In this document: piece by piece, positions 15,596 through 27,489 of the stretch
How the letters are laid out: each line of letters begins with the position of its first letter
Numbering within the stretch: position 1 is the stretch's first letter
Origin: Aselliscus stoliczkanus
Taxonomy: Eukaryota; Chordata; Mammalia; Chiroptera; Hipposideridae
Direction of reading: 5' to 3'
Length of the DNA stretch: 64,000 nt
Assembly: GCA_033961575.1 (NCBI GenBank)
Contig: CM066737.1
Coordinates: 53,730,771 to 53,794,770 of the forward strand
Position numbers and translations under genes: made by a program
The notes under the pieces: generated by a model
Seen by the model: only the letters and a program-made list of their open reading frames with translations
What the model was told of the DNA's origin: nothing
Database searches by the model: none

Positions 15596-16999
15596 GAGGG
15601 ACTTCCAGTAAGATGGCGGAATAGACAGGTACTGTGCCAACTGCCTCCCAGGATCACACCAAAATTACAAATAATTTATACAACATTCAACCTCGGAAGT
15701 CCCCTGAACACTAGATGAACAGAACTTATAACTGAAGGATTTAAAGAGGAGGCCACATTCAGGGGCAGAGATGTGAGCCAGGCTGACTCCAGGCCCACTG
15801 AGAGAGGGTGAACCCCGTGAGAGACACCTCAGTGGCTGAGAAGCTTCTCCTGTTGAGGGAGGGATACTCCAGCCCCACCCTGAGCTCAACAGCCCATAGT
15901 TACTTTGCCAGAAAGAGGAGTTCCACGATAGCTGGCAGTAGAAATTAGTGAGGACTTTCTTTGCTGAACTCGGTGAGGCAGAGGGTGGCTAGAGAACCAG
16001 CCACCTTCCTATGGATCTGGCATATGGACTCACTAGCTGGTGAGCACTCACCCAGTTCCTGGTGGAGGGAGTAGCTGTGTGAGGGGGCCCAGGAGCCTGT
16101 GGGGAAGGACTGAACTGAGCGCCTTTGGCACGGGAGCTGGAGGTTTGGGGATCATTGTTCCCCCTGTGTGGAGCTTGCACACGAGTAGTGTACAGGAGGG
16201 TACCATTTATCAAGGTTGGGCCCTCCCACAGAGGGTCAGGTCTGAGACCGTATTGGTCTGGTGGAAGTGGCACCGAAGTGCCTGTGTGGGTGTGCATCCT
16301 CATGCGGCCTTGGGCCCTGCTCTCCACACTAGTTGTTCTGCTTAGCCAGCGTAGCGTCTGGCTGCTAATTTAGACATTGGTGCACACAAGTGTCTTTGGG
16401 GCCCTGCCCTCCGCACTGTGTGTGCAGAGTTGCCAGGGTGGCACCTGGTTGTCGGGCTGCTTTGCCTGATCTGCGAGGTGCTGATTGGGACAGGCTGAAA
16501 CTGGGAGTTGTCCTGAGACTGTTGGGCTGGGAGCTGTGCACCTGCATGATCTGGTGGCATTTCTACTGTGTTCGTCCGGGATGGTTGCCAGTAGAGGTGC
16601 GCACGCTGCTCAGACTTGGTGGGGGTTGCTGACCAAACCCTGTGGTGCCTTGGGGTCCTGCCCCACCTACCTAGAGCTGTGTTGCCCTAGGCACCCTAAG
16701 CCCCTGGTGCCTGGCCCCTACCTCCACAGGCCACAGTGGGTTTTTGCAGCAGAGGACAGCCCGCAGCAACATGTGAGGTTTATTGGTGGTGAGCCTGGCC
16801 CCAGGGCACACGGCAGCTAATTATGGGAAGCTCACAGCAAGCCTAACAAGGAGGCCAGCGCAGGATGTATTGGTCCCTGCCTCACAACACAGCTGGTGCT
16901 GACTCGCACAGAGATTCTATTGCTAAGCAAGTAGTCTCTAGATTAAAGCAGGTGGAGAGCCTTTTTTCCCCCCCTTTTTTTTGTGTTTTCCTTTTATCC

Positions 17000-17051
17000 C
17001 TTCTTCTTCTTCTCCTTCTCCTTCTCCTTCTCCTTCTCCTTCTCCTTCTTT
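17000..17051. repeat. (CTT/CTC)n pyrimidine tract
   Basis: A pure pyrimidine run of TTCTTC then TCCTTC units inside the L1 5' UTR. It directly abuts the antisense SINE at 17,052 and probably grew from that SINE's A/G-rich tail. Confidence 0.9.
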
Positions 17052-17146
17052 TTAGGACAGTGTCACTGGCCCTCATATGTGGGACCTGAACTGGGGTTGC
17101 TGGCTTCCCAAGCTAGCGCTAAACCACTGTGCCACTCAGCCGGCCC
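17052..17146 (-). mobile_element. Short tRNA-derived SINE in the L1 5' UTR
   Basis: Minus-strand copy from 'ggacagtgtcactggccc' to 'gccactcagccggccc'. It is younger than the surrounding L1. Confidence 0.9.
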
Positions 17147-18720
17147 TTACTATTATTATTGTTTTTCGTTTCTTTCTCTTTCATATTTTTGTTCCTTTTT
17201 CTTCTTTTCTTTCATCTATTTTCTTTTTGTTGTTGTTTCTCAGGCTTGTTGATCTGGTTATTGCTTTGATCACTGTTTTTCTCTCTGTTCTCCTGATTTT
17301 GTGTTTGTGTTTTTGTCTCTTTTATATATTTTTGTTTCTCCTGTCTGATCATTGTTTATCATGTTTTTGTTGGGGTGTATTTGTTTTCTGGTGTTGTTGG
17401 GTTGCTTTGCTCTGTTTTTGTTTGATGAACTGGATGTGGGCCTAGCACATGTCCAAGAGCTGAAACTACACTAAATTTGTAGAAACTACTGACCACAGCC
17501 TTTACACACTTGTAACACCACCTCGCCCACCTACAGGTGCATTGAAAGGGGCAATCGAGGTGCCGGGGTGCAGGTCCCACCCCCACAAACTGTGGGAAAT
17601 ATTTTTTGCAACAGAAGGTGGTCTCCCGAGCCGTGCGGTCATCTTGATGGTGTTCAGTGACCACAAACTTGCACCGCAGCCACTCAGGAGAAGCTTTCGT
17701 GAATTTGTGAGCATGAGATGGAGGCTGGCTATAGTGCCTTTGGGTCACTTTACAAGGGGGTCACAGGACAGGTAGTGGCATAAGACCTAAATCTGAATCT
17801 GAATCTTAAAAACCAACAATCACCTCTCATAACCCTCTTGAACTCCTTCCTGACCAGTTAGTGCCACATCGCTGACCCTCAAGACTGGGTTAAATAGCCA
17901 AACACATGCTCCTGAAGAGCTTCTTTCAATAGTTGGGACTCACGAGCACCTGACAGGTGGCAACAGGCCTAGGGGGCCCGGGGCCTTTTGCTAAACTGCC
18001 TCAGGACCAATATTGGGGGCAGCCAGCCTCAGTTCACACAGAGACCATCCCCACATGACTCCAAGTCCAGCATGGGCAGCAGCCACCTGCATACAGCCTT
18101 GAGGCACCTACCAGGTAGCTACAGGCCAGTAACAGACAGGGCTGAAATGGCTAGGAGTGGGAACTCCGCCAAAGAGACATCATAACCAATACACTCAGAG
18201 GCCAGTGTTAGACAAAACCAGAGTACTACCTGGTTGAATCTACAAGCAGCACTCTAAAAGGAAATTTTCAACAGGCACAATAGCCCACAGTGGCCAAGCC
18301 TCCTTTGAGGGGTTCAACCTCCACACAGCATCTCATACACTGTGAATGCAACTAATCAATTTGAGGGTTAAACCCACCCTAGGACAAGCCAAAAGCAATT
18401 AAAGAGCAACTTCAACAGTGACACCTCTGGAACACACAGGACAGAACAGGGAGATTGTGCAATCTGATTATAAGGGCACATACTACAAGACAACCCAGAA
18501 ATGACTGAGAGACATGGGTGATCTACCTAATACTTCAAAGCAATCACAGAGCAACAGCCCGAGTGAAGAAACAAAGAAACATGTCCCAAATATAAGATCA
18601 GAAGAAACCTCTAGAAATGTAACAAAATGAAACAGAGGTATCCAACCTTTCAGAGACAGAGTGTAGAACACTGATGATAAGAATGTTTAAGGAACTTAGG
18701 ACAAAAAGAAGGATAGAGAA

Positions 18721-19293
18721 ATGATAAATAAAAAAACCCAGTTAGAACTAAAGAATACAATAATTGAAATGAAACACACACATAAAGGAATCACCAGTAG
18801 ATTAGATGAAGCAAAAGATAATATCCGCGATTTGGAAGACAAAATAGCAGAAATCACCCAGTTGGAACAACAAAAAGAAAAAAGAATAAAAAAGAATGAA
18901 AATAGTTTAAGAGACCAGTGGGACAACATGAAGCACAACAACATGAATGACAACAACAAGATATTCATCATAGGGATACCAGAAGGAAAAGAGAAGAAGC
19001 AAGGGATTGAAAATGTATTTGAAGAAATAATGACTGAAAACTTCCCTACCCTGGTGAAGGAAATCAACACACAAGCCCAGGAAGTGCAGAGAGTTCCAAA
19101 CAAGCTGAGCCCAAACAGCCCCACACCAAGATACATCATAGCTAAAATTGCAAAGGTTAACGACAAAGAGAGAATCCTAAAAGCAGCAAGAGAAAGACAG
19201 CAGATTACATACAAAGGAACTCCTCTAAGACAAACAGCTGACTTGTCTACAGAAACTCTACTGGCCAGAAGGAAGTGGCAGGAGATATTCTAA
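18721..19293 (+). pseudogene. L1 ORF1p remnant
   Basis: A 190-codon open frame encodes the middle of an L1 ORF1 protein, the trimeric RNA-binding chaperone. It has an N-terminal coiled coil rich in Glu/Lys/Leu heptads (about residues 1-65) and an RRM-like core starting near FIIGIPEG, with KAARERQQITYKGTP in the C-terminal domain. The expected upstream part (18,514-18,720) carries stops. After 19,293 the CTD continues in another frame ('ctctacccagcaccac' to 'gaaatgttaaaagga'), so the gene is broken at both ends. Confidence 0.88.
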
Positions 19294-19511
19294 GTGACAC
19301 AAAATAAAGGCCTACAACCAAGATTGCTCTACCCAGCACCACTATAACTTAAAATTGAAGGAGAGATAAAGAGCTTCTCAGAAACGAATAAGCTTACGGA
19401 ATTCATTACCACCAAGCCAGCTTTGCAGGAAATGTTAAAAGGACTTTTTTAAACAGAAGACCAGGGAAAACAAGCTAACCCAGGAAGACAAGAAATACAA
19501 ATAACAAAATG

Positions 19512-20398
19512 GCAATAAATATGCACCTATCAGTAATCACTTTAAATGTGAATGGGCTAAATGCTCCAATCAAAAGACATAGAGTGGCTTAGTGGATAAG
19601 AAAACAGGACCCATGCATATTCTGTTTACAAGAGCCTCATCTCAGATCAAAAGACACACACAGAATGAAAGTAAAGGAATGGAATAAGGTATTTCTCGCA
19701 AATGGATATGAGAAAAAAGCTGGAGAAGCAATACTTATTTCAGACAAAATAGACTTTAAAATGAAGACTACAATAAAAGACGAAGGGCACTACATAATAA
19801 TGAAGGGATAGATTAAACAAGAGGACATAACTCTAGTAAACCTCTACATACCCATGATAGGAGCTCCTAAATATATAAAACAGATTTGGACAGACATAAA
19901 GATAGAGATCAAGGGGTAAACCTATCATAGTAGGGGACTTCAACACCCCATTGTCAGCAATGAACAGATCCTCCAGATAGAAAATCAACACGGACATAGT
20001 GACCTTAAATGACACTTTAGACCAGCTGGATTTCATCGATATTTTTAGAGCATTTCACCCCAAAGCTACAGATTATACATTCTTCTCAAATGCACATGTA
20101 ATATTTTCCAAGATAGATCACGTTATGCCACAAAACAAGTCTCAACAAATTTAAGAATATTGAAATCATATCATGTATCTTCTCTGACTTCAATGCTATG
20201 AAACTAGAAATCAATTACAAGAAGAAATCTGGAAAGCACGCAAATACATGGAGGCTTAATAATATGCTAATAAATAATGAGTGGGTCAAAAATGAGGTCA
20301 AGGAGGAAATCAAAAGATACCTCATGAGAAATGAAAACACCACGGACCAAAATCTCTGGGATGCAGTGAAAGCAGTCCTAAGAGGGAAGTTCATAGCA
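19512..20398 (+). pseudogene. L1 ORF2 remnant (endonuclease region only)
   Basis: The ATG near 19,512 starts a segment whose translation includes ITLNVNGLNAPIKRHR, the N-terminal L1 endonuclease motif. Later pieces correspond to the NTPLS-type endonuclease region and to LRGKFIA before the reverse transcriptase. Stops and frameshifts are frequent. At about 20,398, inside a short GA repeat, the sequence switches to 3' UTR, so the reverse transcriptase and Cys-rich domains are deleted. Confidence 0.85.
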
Positions 20399-20608
20399 GA
20401 GAGAGAGAGAGAGTCATGGTATGTGGAGTATAGTGTGGGTATTGGAGTCAATGGAATTATAATAGATATGTAATATGTGGGGGAGTGGGACAGTGGATAG
20501 GGTGGGGGTGTTGTCACTTTGTGAGGGGTGAAAAGTGTAACTATTGCATTGTTTTGTACACTTGAAAGTAATAAAATATTAATAAATTACAATAAAAAAT
20601 AAGTAGCA

Positions 20609-20680
20609 CAGCTATGATTTGAACCTGGACTTGTCTGACTACAAACCATGACACTATACTACCTATGCATATGATTTGTA
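20609..20680 (-). repeat. MIR, second half (split by the L1)
   Basis: 'cacagctatgatttgaacct' and 'gactacaaaccatgacact' continue the MIR interrupted at 15,595. Confidence 0.8.
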
Positions 20681-22088
20681 AATACCTCAAATACAACATG
20701 TCCAAACCTTGGAATAATCTTAAACTTCTTACTCTTACCACTTTCACTGTCACATATACACACCCTTCTAATTCTGTCTCAAAAGTTCACCCCTTCTCCT
20801 CTTCCTGCTTCAGATTAGCCCCTCACTTTCCTGCTATACTATTATATTAGCTTCCCAACTCATCTTTCTGCTTCCAATTTTGTCTTCTGACATACCTAAT
20901 TCACAAATTTATGGACACAATGTTATACCATGCAGAGATGAATAATACCTCATTTATCCAGATGTCAGTCTTTCAGCTGATCCAGCCGTCTAAATTATAG
21001 CCTCAAAAACCTATGTAAAAAGGTACTAGGAAACCCCAAATAACAATTCCAAACCCTGTACCACGGAAAGCTGAGGCTGTCTCTCAGGATTTTGCTGGCT
21101 TCTTATTGGAAATGAATGTCACAAGCTTACTTGATGCTTTATAGTCTAAATCAGGTTTAGAAGCAATAAAATTCAAAATGGAAGGAGCACTACTAGAAGA
21201 GAGCCATTTAAGTCTTTGCTACTCAAAATGTGGACCATGGACCAGCAACACTCGCATCACCCAGGAGCTTGGTATAAATTCATTATCTCAGACTCCATTC
21301 CACAGCTGCTGAATTGGAGTGTGCATTTTAACAATGTCCCCAGGTAATATGTATGCATATTCAAGTTTTAGACACACTAATTTAAAGCAAATTAGGTATT
21401 TGAAAATCAAACTCTACAACAAATTGGAGGTGATTACTCACGTTTCCATTAAGTACTACACGGGCATATTTAAAAAAAATAAGCTCTGTTAATGAATTTT
21501 AGGTGACTGAATTGCTTTTGTAACAGAAGTTTATACCAGGACATCCCAATTAAAATTTTCTAAGGCAGTGGTTGAGAACCGAGGTATCAGAGGAGAAATT
21601 GCCACTATCCATGTTAAACCCTATTTATATAACTATTTTCTAACAATTAAAGTCTAGGTATGTCCACAAGTGTCTCACAGTCATGAGATTGTATGTTTCT
21701 GTAGAAAACAAGTTAAGAACTAGTAGGCACAGTTTTTCAAACTTTTCACTGAATTACCTGTAAGGTAAGGACAATGAACGCTTATCTCTGGATGTCAAAG
21801 AGCCCACCATAATCGTGAATTTCTTTTAAGTCTCAAACCTAAGCTTTACATTAGTATGTTTTAAAATATTTTTAACATCCACTCCAAACAGAAGAGAGGT
21901 AAGGTCAATAGCTCAAAATTTGTTATAGCCTAGAGTGATAAAATTTCTCCAGATGTTATAGAACTTAATTAAAATATTTAGTAAATGAACAAAAAAAAAT
22001 ATGGGGGGGTGGGGAGAAGGAATGTTCTTCACATTCCAATTTTGTCTTTAAATGTATTTTTACTGAATTGCCTAGGAACCATGTATGA
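20681..22088. other. Intergenic DNA
   Basis: Mostly unassigned AT-rich sequence with a MER5A-like copy at about 21,215-21,395. Nothing else was recognised. Confidence 0.6.
21215..21395 (+). repeat. MER5A-like hAT element
   Basis: 'ctactcaaaatgtggaccat', 'gcatcacccaggagcttgg', 'tctcagactccattccaca' and 'cattttaacaatgtcccc' are MER5A phrases in order. Confidence 0.75.
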
Positions 22089-22653
22089 GGTTGGACAATT
22101 AAGTTCGTGAACTTGTTGCATCAATATTGCTAACCTATTTTTTATATCAGAGGGATTATTCATTATGAATTTGTACCAACTGGACAAACAGTTAACCAAG
22201 TTTACTATTTGGAAGTGGTGAAAAGGCTGTGTGAAAAAGTTAGACAACCTCAACTTTTCGCCAATAATTCATGGCTCTTGCATCACGAAAATTCACAAGC
22301 TCACACAGCACTTTCTGTGAAGGAGTTTTTAGCCAGTAAACAGATAACTGTATTGGAACACCCTCCCTACTCACCTTATCTGACCCCCAATGACTTCTTT
22401 CTTTACCCAAAGATAAAGGAAATATTGAAAGGAAGACATTTTCATGACATTCAGGACATCAAGTTTAATACAAGGACGACAGCTCTGATGGGCATTCCAG
22501 CAAGAGTTCCAAAATAGCTTTGAAGGGTGGACGAGGCACAGTCTTTGGTGCATAGCTTCCCAAGGGGAGTACTTTGAAGGTGACCATAGTGATATTCAGC
22601 AATGAGGTATGTAGCACCTTTTCTGGGATGAGTTCGTTATCTTAGTTGTCAGA
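22089..22653 (+). mobile_element. Mariner DNA transposon, internally deleted
   Basis: The left terminal repeat 'gttggacaattaagttcgtg' is matched by the inverted right end (reverse complement 'tctgacaactaagataacg', then 'aactcatcc'). The element is about 565 bp, against about 1.3 kb for an autonomous mariner, and it encodes only the C-terminal half of a transposase. Confidence 0.85.
22209..22517 (+). pseudogene. Mariner transposase C-terminal remnant
   Basis: The 102-codon frame contains the catalytic-core motif region HHENSQAHTALSVKEFL and then HPPYSPYLTPNDFFLYPK, both diagnostic of mariner transposases (DD34D). The usual Asp of the HHDN motif is Glu here, and the N-terminal DNA-binding domain is absent. 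It is not expected to be active. Confidence 0.88.
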
Positions 22654-22884
22654 ATTTATATATTCCTATTTATAAGATAATACAAGCTGACTTTTGCTAA
22701 ACTTACAAATGAACTCTTAAGAAAACCCCTCTTTCCTAAGTTAGAGACTCCCGATACATACAAATATATCTACTGCCACTTAAAGGAATCAGCTTATATT
22801 TTGATTATTATGTGAGAGTAATAAAGTCTATTGCTCAAACTATGTTTTTTATTATCAAAAGATAATAGCTAGAAGAAAATCCAT

Positions 22885-23445
22885 AAGTTACGAGGAATCC
22901 CTCTTCTTTGTATATACCCAAGAGAATAAAAACCATATGCAAAGACTTGTACACGAATGTTAACCGTTATCCATAATGGCCCGAAAGTGAGAACAACCCA
23001 AGTGTCAATAACTGATGAATGGATAACCAAACGTGGAATATCCATACAGTGGGACATACATATTACTGAGCAATGAAAAAGAACGAAGTACTGATGCACA
23101 CTTCAACATAGATGACCCTTGAAACTATTATGCTAAGTGGAAGAAGCCAGTCACAAAAGATCCCATATTGTATGATTCTATTTACATGAAATGTCCAGTA
23201 TTGGCAAATCTATAGAGACAGCAAGCAGATTAGTGGTTGTCTGGGGCTGGGAATGGGAACAGAAATTGACTGCAAATGGATTACGAGGGAATTTTTTGGG
23301 TAACAAAATGTTCCAAAACTGGATTATGGTGAAAGTTGTACAACTCTATACATTTGGTAAACACCCCAGAGCTGTATATTTACAATGGCTGAATTTTTGG
23401 TATGTAAATTATATTTGAATACAGCTGTTAAAATCCAAAAAAATT
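22885..23445 (+). repeat. Old L1 3'-region fragment
   Basis: The sense L1 ORF2/3'UTR phrase order is kept: 'tatacccaagagaataaaaa', 'gatgaatggataaccaaacg', 'attactgagcaatgaaaaag', 'gtggttgtctggggctggg' and 'tgtaaattatatttgaatac'. Reading frames are broken. Confidence 0.8.
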
Positions 23446-24039
23446 ATAAATTCCCTCTCAAAAGAACCCCCATAAAACTTGAAATAATTAACTTTCTAAC
23501 ATACAGGCCTTGTTGTATGGCATCAGACACTCATATACCTGGCATGTTGCCAAATAAGACATATGTGTACCCTGACTTGATAATCATGGTTCTGAAGCAT
23601 TCCAAGTATCTGTTTACTCTTAACATGATTGACAAAGAAAGGAGATGCACTTAACTCCTTAATAGCATCCCAACAAACATACTTCTAAAGAGAAGGCTGA
23701 AGGTAAATAAAACTTTCAAGTAATAAAATGGCCTTAAGTCTTAGGTGGTATAAAGATTGACTGGCAGGTATCAAGGACTTTTTTAACCTTATATTATCAG
23801 TGGTCAACGTTATTATTTACCTGGCTGACATTTAAAATAATTCATGGTAGGTGCTGTTATATTACAATGGCAGCAGTTTCTATATAATGAAATATGTAAA
23901 TGTATATCATACTATAGTTTTAGTTTTTATTGATCAAATATATCAACTACCATTTATATGCAACCATTTTTTTTACTCCCAAATCCAAGCATACATTAAA
24001 AGTTAGTATATGATTGTTAAACTTAATAGCAGACACAAT
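23446..24039. other. Intergenic DNA downstream of RNF128
   Basis: AT-rich sequence in which I see no gene or named repeat. The RNF128 downstream GT-rich element falls at the top of this stretch. Confidence 0.55.
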
Positions 24040-25306
24040 CTTTTTAGTGGAATATTTTATTCACATTTTTTATTTAAAGAGAATCAATACAAATCTGGAT
24101 ATATTTACAGCATTTCAAATCAGTGTACAAGAATGCAATGGTTCATCCATTCTATGTTTAGCAAACAAAAATACATGTCTGTTGTGTCTTTACCTAAATA
24201 TTCCGGAATTTGCACTGGAAACAAAACTCTAAAACCAAAGATAAGCCACACAGAATAAAAATGAAGTGTATTTTTAAATAGCTCTATTTAACTTTGGTGG
24301 ATGAAGCTTCAAACTTTATATTAAGGCACCTGGAATTCTCCCCCATCCCCCAATTCTTTTTCCAACATCAAGAAGATTGCATTCACGAAATTTATAGCTA
24401 CATGGATAGAATTTTAGTTTACCTCATGTAATTTTAGCACATTTAGGTAGAATGTAAATCCAATTTTTAAAGTCAACATTGTTTGGAAAATATTTTCTAT
24501 AGACTAATTTCTTCAGGCTAACTCATATACAAAGATCAATTACCAATTTTGTGTGACTTAATTTCAAATAGTATAATTTATATACTCTGCTTTTGAATAT
24601 CACATAAATAAAGTTTGAGAAATTTTTATACAGCATTTTAGTAAGGAAACTTTTTTGTCAAATCTGTGTCACTGATATCCTAATCAATCCAGTCCAGTCC
24701 ATATTTTCTGATAAACTATGCTCAACACTTACAGAAGTACATTTAGCCTAATTTTAAAAACAAGCAATAGTTAAAATGAATATTTTGCTTTAATCTTGTT
24801 CTATCAACTTAATGTAGCTTAAGTAGACATTTCATGAAGTACTAACCTAAGTTTGCATTGCTTTTTACAATACAATTCCAGATCAATATAAGCACCTGGA
24901 GAAAAACCCTGACACATATAGCCCAAGCTAAAGTAGTAGTATTTTTAATTAAGATACTATCATAAAATAAAATGATTACAGCTACTTCACATTTTAAAAG
25001 AAACAGGTTTTTATAAGAAAAATTTTTTATAAATGAAAAACATGATTACTTGAAGAGAGTTTTGAATGTTTAAAAATCTTGCTATTACTATTGAGAGGAA
25101 ACTTGCCTGTGAAAAACATGATTTTGTGGGAAAAAGTTTTTAGGTTAAATATTTTAAGCCATTTAACTATAGCATAATATTAGTCATTTCAGCATTTCAG
25201 TATCATTCTTATTTTATTATATTTATCCAGTTCATTAATAGTAAACTAGGCCCTGATTGGCAGTTCTGTTATCACTAAAGATTCAAGTTTTCTATTGACA
25301 CAGATT
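24040..25306 (-). other. RNF128: RNF128 3' UTR (inferred)
   Basis: This follows directly from the TAA at 25,307-25,309. It is AT-rich, free of recognisable repeats in a repeat-dense neighbourhood, and ends at paired polyadenylation hexamers. The ~1.27 kb length is inferred; the cleavage point was not observed. Several antisense TAAAT strings mean ATTTA pentamers in the transcript, which could act as AU-rich stability elements. Confidence 0.6.
24056..24074 (-). terminator. RNF128: RNF128 polyadenylation signals
   Basis: Two AATAAA hexamers lie on the minus strand at 24,069-24,074 and 24,056-24,061. A GT-rich stretch (GATTGTGTCTG) follows about 20 nt downstream, as expected for cleavage near 24,040. 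A further AATAAA at 25,213-25,218, only ~90 nt after the stop, could give a short 3' UTR. Confidence 0.6.
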
Positions 25307-25440
25307 TTATGATTTAATTTCTCGAACAGCAATCTCTCGATTAGGAGTTTCATCTTCTTCAAAGGTTGGGTTGTCAATATGAGGAACAACATCCACTGCC
25401 ACGGAACTTGCTTCATGGTTTACCAGCTGTAGATTTTCAT
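25307..25440 (-). CDS. RNF128: RNF128 exon 7 (C-terminal tail, stop codon)
   Basis: This is the last coding exon of RNF128/GRAIL. After the acceptor TTTCTAAAG at 25,441 come two bases completing an Asn codon, then 43 sense codons and TAA at 25,307. The peptide begins ENLQLVNHEASSVAVDVV and ends with an acidic NPTFEEDETPN run and VREIKS, the recognisable RNF128 carboxyl terminus. The region is a predicted disordered acidic tail. The open frame extends upstream of the acceptor to 25,588, but that part is intronic. Confidence 0.96.
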
Positions 25441-25830
25441 CTTTAGAAAGAAATAGTAATTTTAGCATGATATTACCCTTCTTTTCTTTCAAACAATTTT
25501 CAACACTCATGTCTAAAAAGCCTTTCTTGTCTAATTCCACCATACTCTGATTACTACACTCATTCCCTGTTCCTTTAATAATTAACATGATTTATGCTAT
25601 GTCTTACATAAAGCACATATGGCATTATTATATTTACAATTAGTCTTTTTTAAAATTCACATGTGTGCTTACTTCTACCTAGATTATAGCCTCCTTAAGA
25701 GCAAAAGTTATGTCTTTTGCTTCTTCTCTATCCTAAATGTAAGTTCTTAACCCTAGCTTCACATTTCAATCATAGGGGCACTTTAAAATATTATAATACC
25801 TATGCTTTTTCAAATGCATAGATAGATAGG

Positions 25831-25857
25831 CACACACACACACACACACACACACAC
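25831..25857. repeat. (CA)n microsatellite
   Basis: About 13 CA units preceded by GATA repeats. Confidence 0.95.
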
Positions 25858-26499
25858 CCCAAAATGTTGGGGAGAGTGCCCCAAATGGAATACAAACTGT
25901 AACAAATGAACATAATTATGTAATATAACCATTAAATATATAACCATTCTGAAGAAAAGTATTAACTTCAGTAACTTTGGAAACAGTATTTTGACTATAT
26001 CCTATAAGGCTAAAAACAAAAAAAAACTGTACACAAGTTAGTGAAATTGTTTTTCACAGGGTTGTGAGTTAGCAATGTTGAAATTATTTTATTTGTGTTC
26101 TAGGATTGAACAAATAAGCAACTGTATTGTAGATAATGAGAGCCAGGTTTCTCACTGTCAGTGAGAAAGTACAAATAAAGAAAAGGTAAGGCTAGAATAA
26201 ACTCTGTGTTGTCGGATTGAAATCAGATGTGTCAGTATGAGCTCACTGCTTTTCAGATAGATAGATAAAATATATATATATGTAGATGTGTTGTGTATAT
26301 TTCTGTGAGTTTATACACATATTTCCTGCTTTTGTTCATTAAAAGTGCTAACAGCAATGACACCCCAATAGGAATGGGCATATCTAGTGCCCAGGTCTTG
26401 GTTTCAAAATACTGTTCTCCAATAAAAGGCCCTTTGAAGAAATGACTGATTCTAAGGCTAGGGCAAGGAGAGTATACAAGATTAACCTAGATTCTAGTC

Positions 26500-26667
26500 T
26501 AAGGGTCAGCAAACTACAGCTTGCAAACCAAATCCATAGCTAATAGTGGTTTTCATATTTTTAAAAGGCTGTAAGACAAACCAAAAATGCAACAGAAACT
26601 TAATGGCCTTGAAAGCCTAAAATATTTACTATGTTGCCGTTTACAGAACAAGTTTGCCAACCCTTGG
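26500..26667 (+). repeat. hAT-Charlie-type MITE
   Basis: Inverted ends 'aagggtcagcaaac' and 'gtttgccaaccctt' enclose about 165 bp with 'taaaatatttactatgttgc'. This matches the widespread short hAT-Charlie elements with 'ggtcagcaaact' termini. I do not assign a subfamily. Confidence 0.7.
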
Positions 26668-27370
26668 TGTAGAACATTTTGTGGTACCAGAAAGTAAGGA
26701 AGTGCTCAAAAAAAAACCCAAAAAATGATGGAGTGTGTTAAAAGAAAACAGAAACCAACTTGAGGAAGATCTCAATGACCAAATCTAGGATAATCTAAGC
26801 AATGAATAAATCATGAGAATAACATAGAATAAAAGAAATACCTGTGAAGCTATACTATTATAAATAAATATTTGAATAAATAAATGAAAAAAGGATAGCT
26901 CTTCCTTAAAGTAGAAATTTAATTAATGCAGAAAGAGGGATGGAAATAAAAAGCCACCATTGGCACACATTTCAGGAATAATTATTGCAAGCAAGGAGCA
27001 TCAATGATTGCTAAAATTAGTGGGTAAAAATACCATAAGAAACAGGATATTTGCATAGTCTCCAAGCATCTCTCTCTATAAGATAATTAATAATTACAAA
27101 GGGAAAAATAATAACTTTGAAAGGAGAATCTTGGCAGCCACCACCTTAATCAACTGAGCAAAGTTAAAACCATCAGTAATAAGAAATGAACATCATGTGT
27201 CTCATTATATGATATGAGGCAGAGAAGAGCATGACATAATTTCTGTGGTATTTTTACCTCAAATAGAAAAGGACAATGAGTTTAACCATTAGGAAATGGC
27301 AGAGGAAATAAAATTGAGGGACATTCTACAAAATAACTGACTAGTAGTCTTCAAAAATGTCAAGGTCATG

Positions 27371-27489
27371 GGGCCGGCCGAGTGGCGCATTGGTTCAGAG
27401 CTGGTTTGGGATGCCAGCAGCCCCGGTTTGGATCCCACATATGAGTGCCAGTGACACAGCCCTCTAAAAAGAATTTTAAAAAAAAAGAT
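27371..27489 (+). mobile_element. Short tRNA-derived SINE
   Basis: The head 'gggccggccgagtggcgc' leads to 'gccagtgacacagccctc' and an A-rich tail. It sits at the 5' edge of the L1M fragment, and no clear duplication is seen. Confidence 0.88.

Larger units (their letters stand above)
15596..20596 (+). mobile_element. LINE-1 with large ORF2 deletion, inserted in a MIR
   Basis: The element starts near 'cttccagtaagatggcgg', a typical mammalian L1 5' end. It has a ~3 kb 5' UTR (15,596-18,600), an ORF1 block (18,500-19,450), the beginning of ORF2 (19,512-20,398) and then jumps to a 3' UTR ending 'cttgaaagtaataaaa' and an A-rich tail. Near-identical 12-bp duplications flank it (aaataaatagca at 15,584, aaataagtagca at 20,597). 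About 5.0 kb remains; reverse transcriptase and the ORF2 C terminus are missing. Confidence 0.9.

Noticed and set aside
16040..16820. Overlapping 100-codon frames on both strands
   Set aside because: These are stop-poor stretches of the other L1 5' UTR. Nothing in them resembles a known protein.
18696..19214. 172-codon minus-strand hydrophobic frame that looks like a membrane protein
   Set aside because: It is the antisense of L1 ORF1; Lys/Glu codons read backwards give Phe/Leu/Ser.
25441..25588. Upstream extension of the RNF128 exon 7 open frame to a Met at 25,588
   Set aside because: The acceptor TTTCTAAAG at 25,441 fits the phase of exon 6 exactly, and the extra residues do not belong to RNF128.
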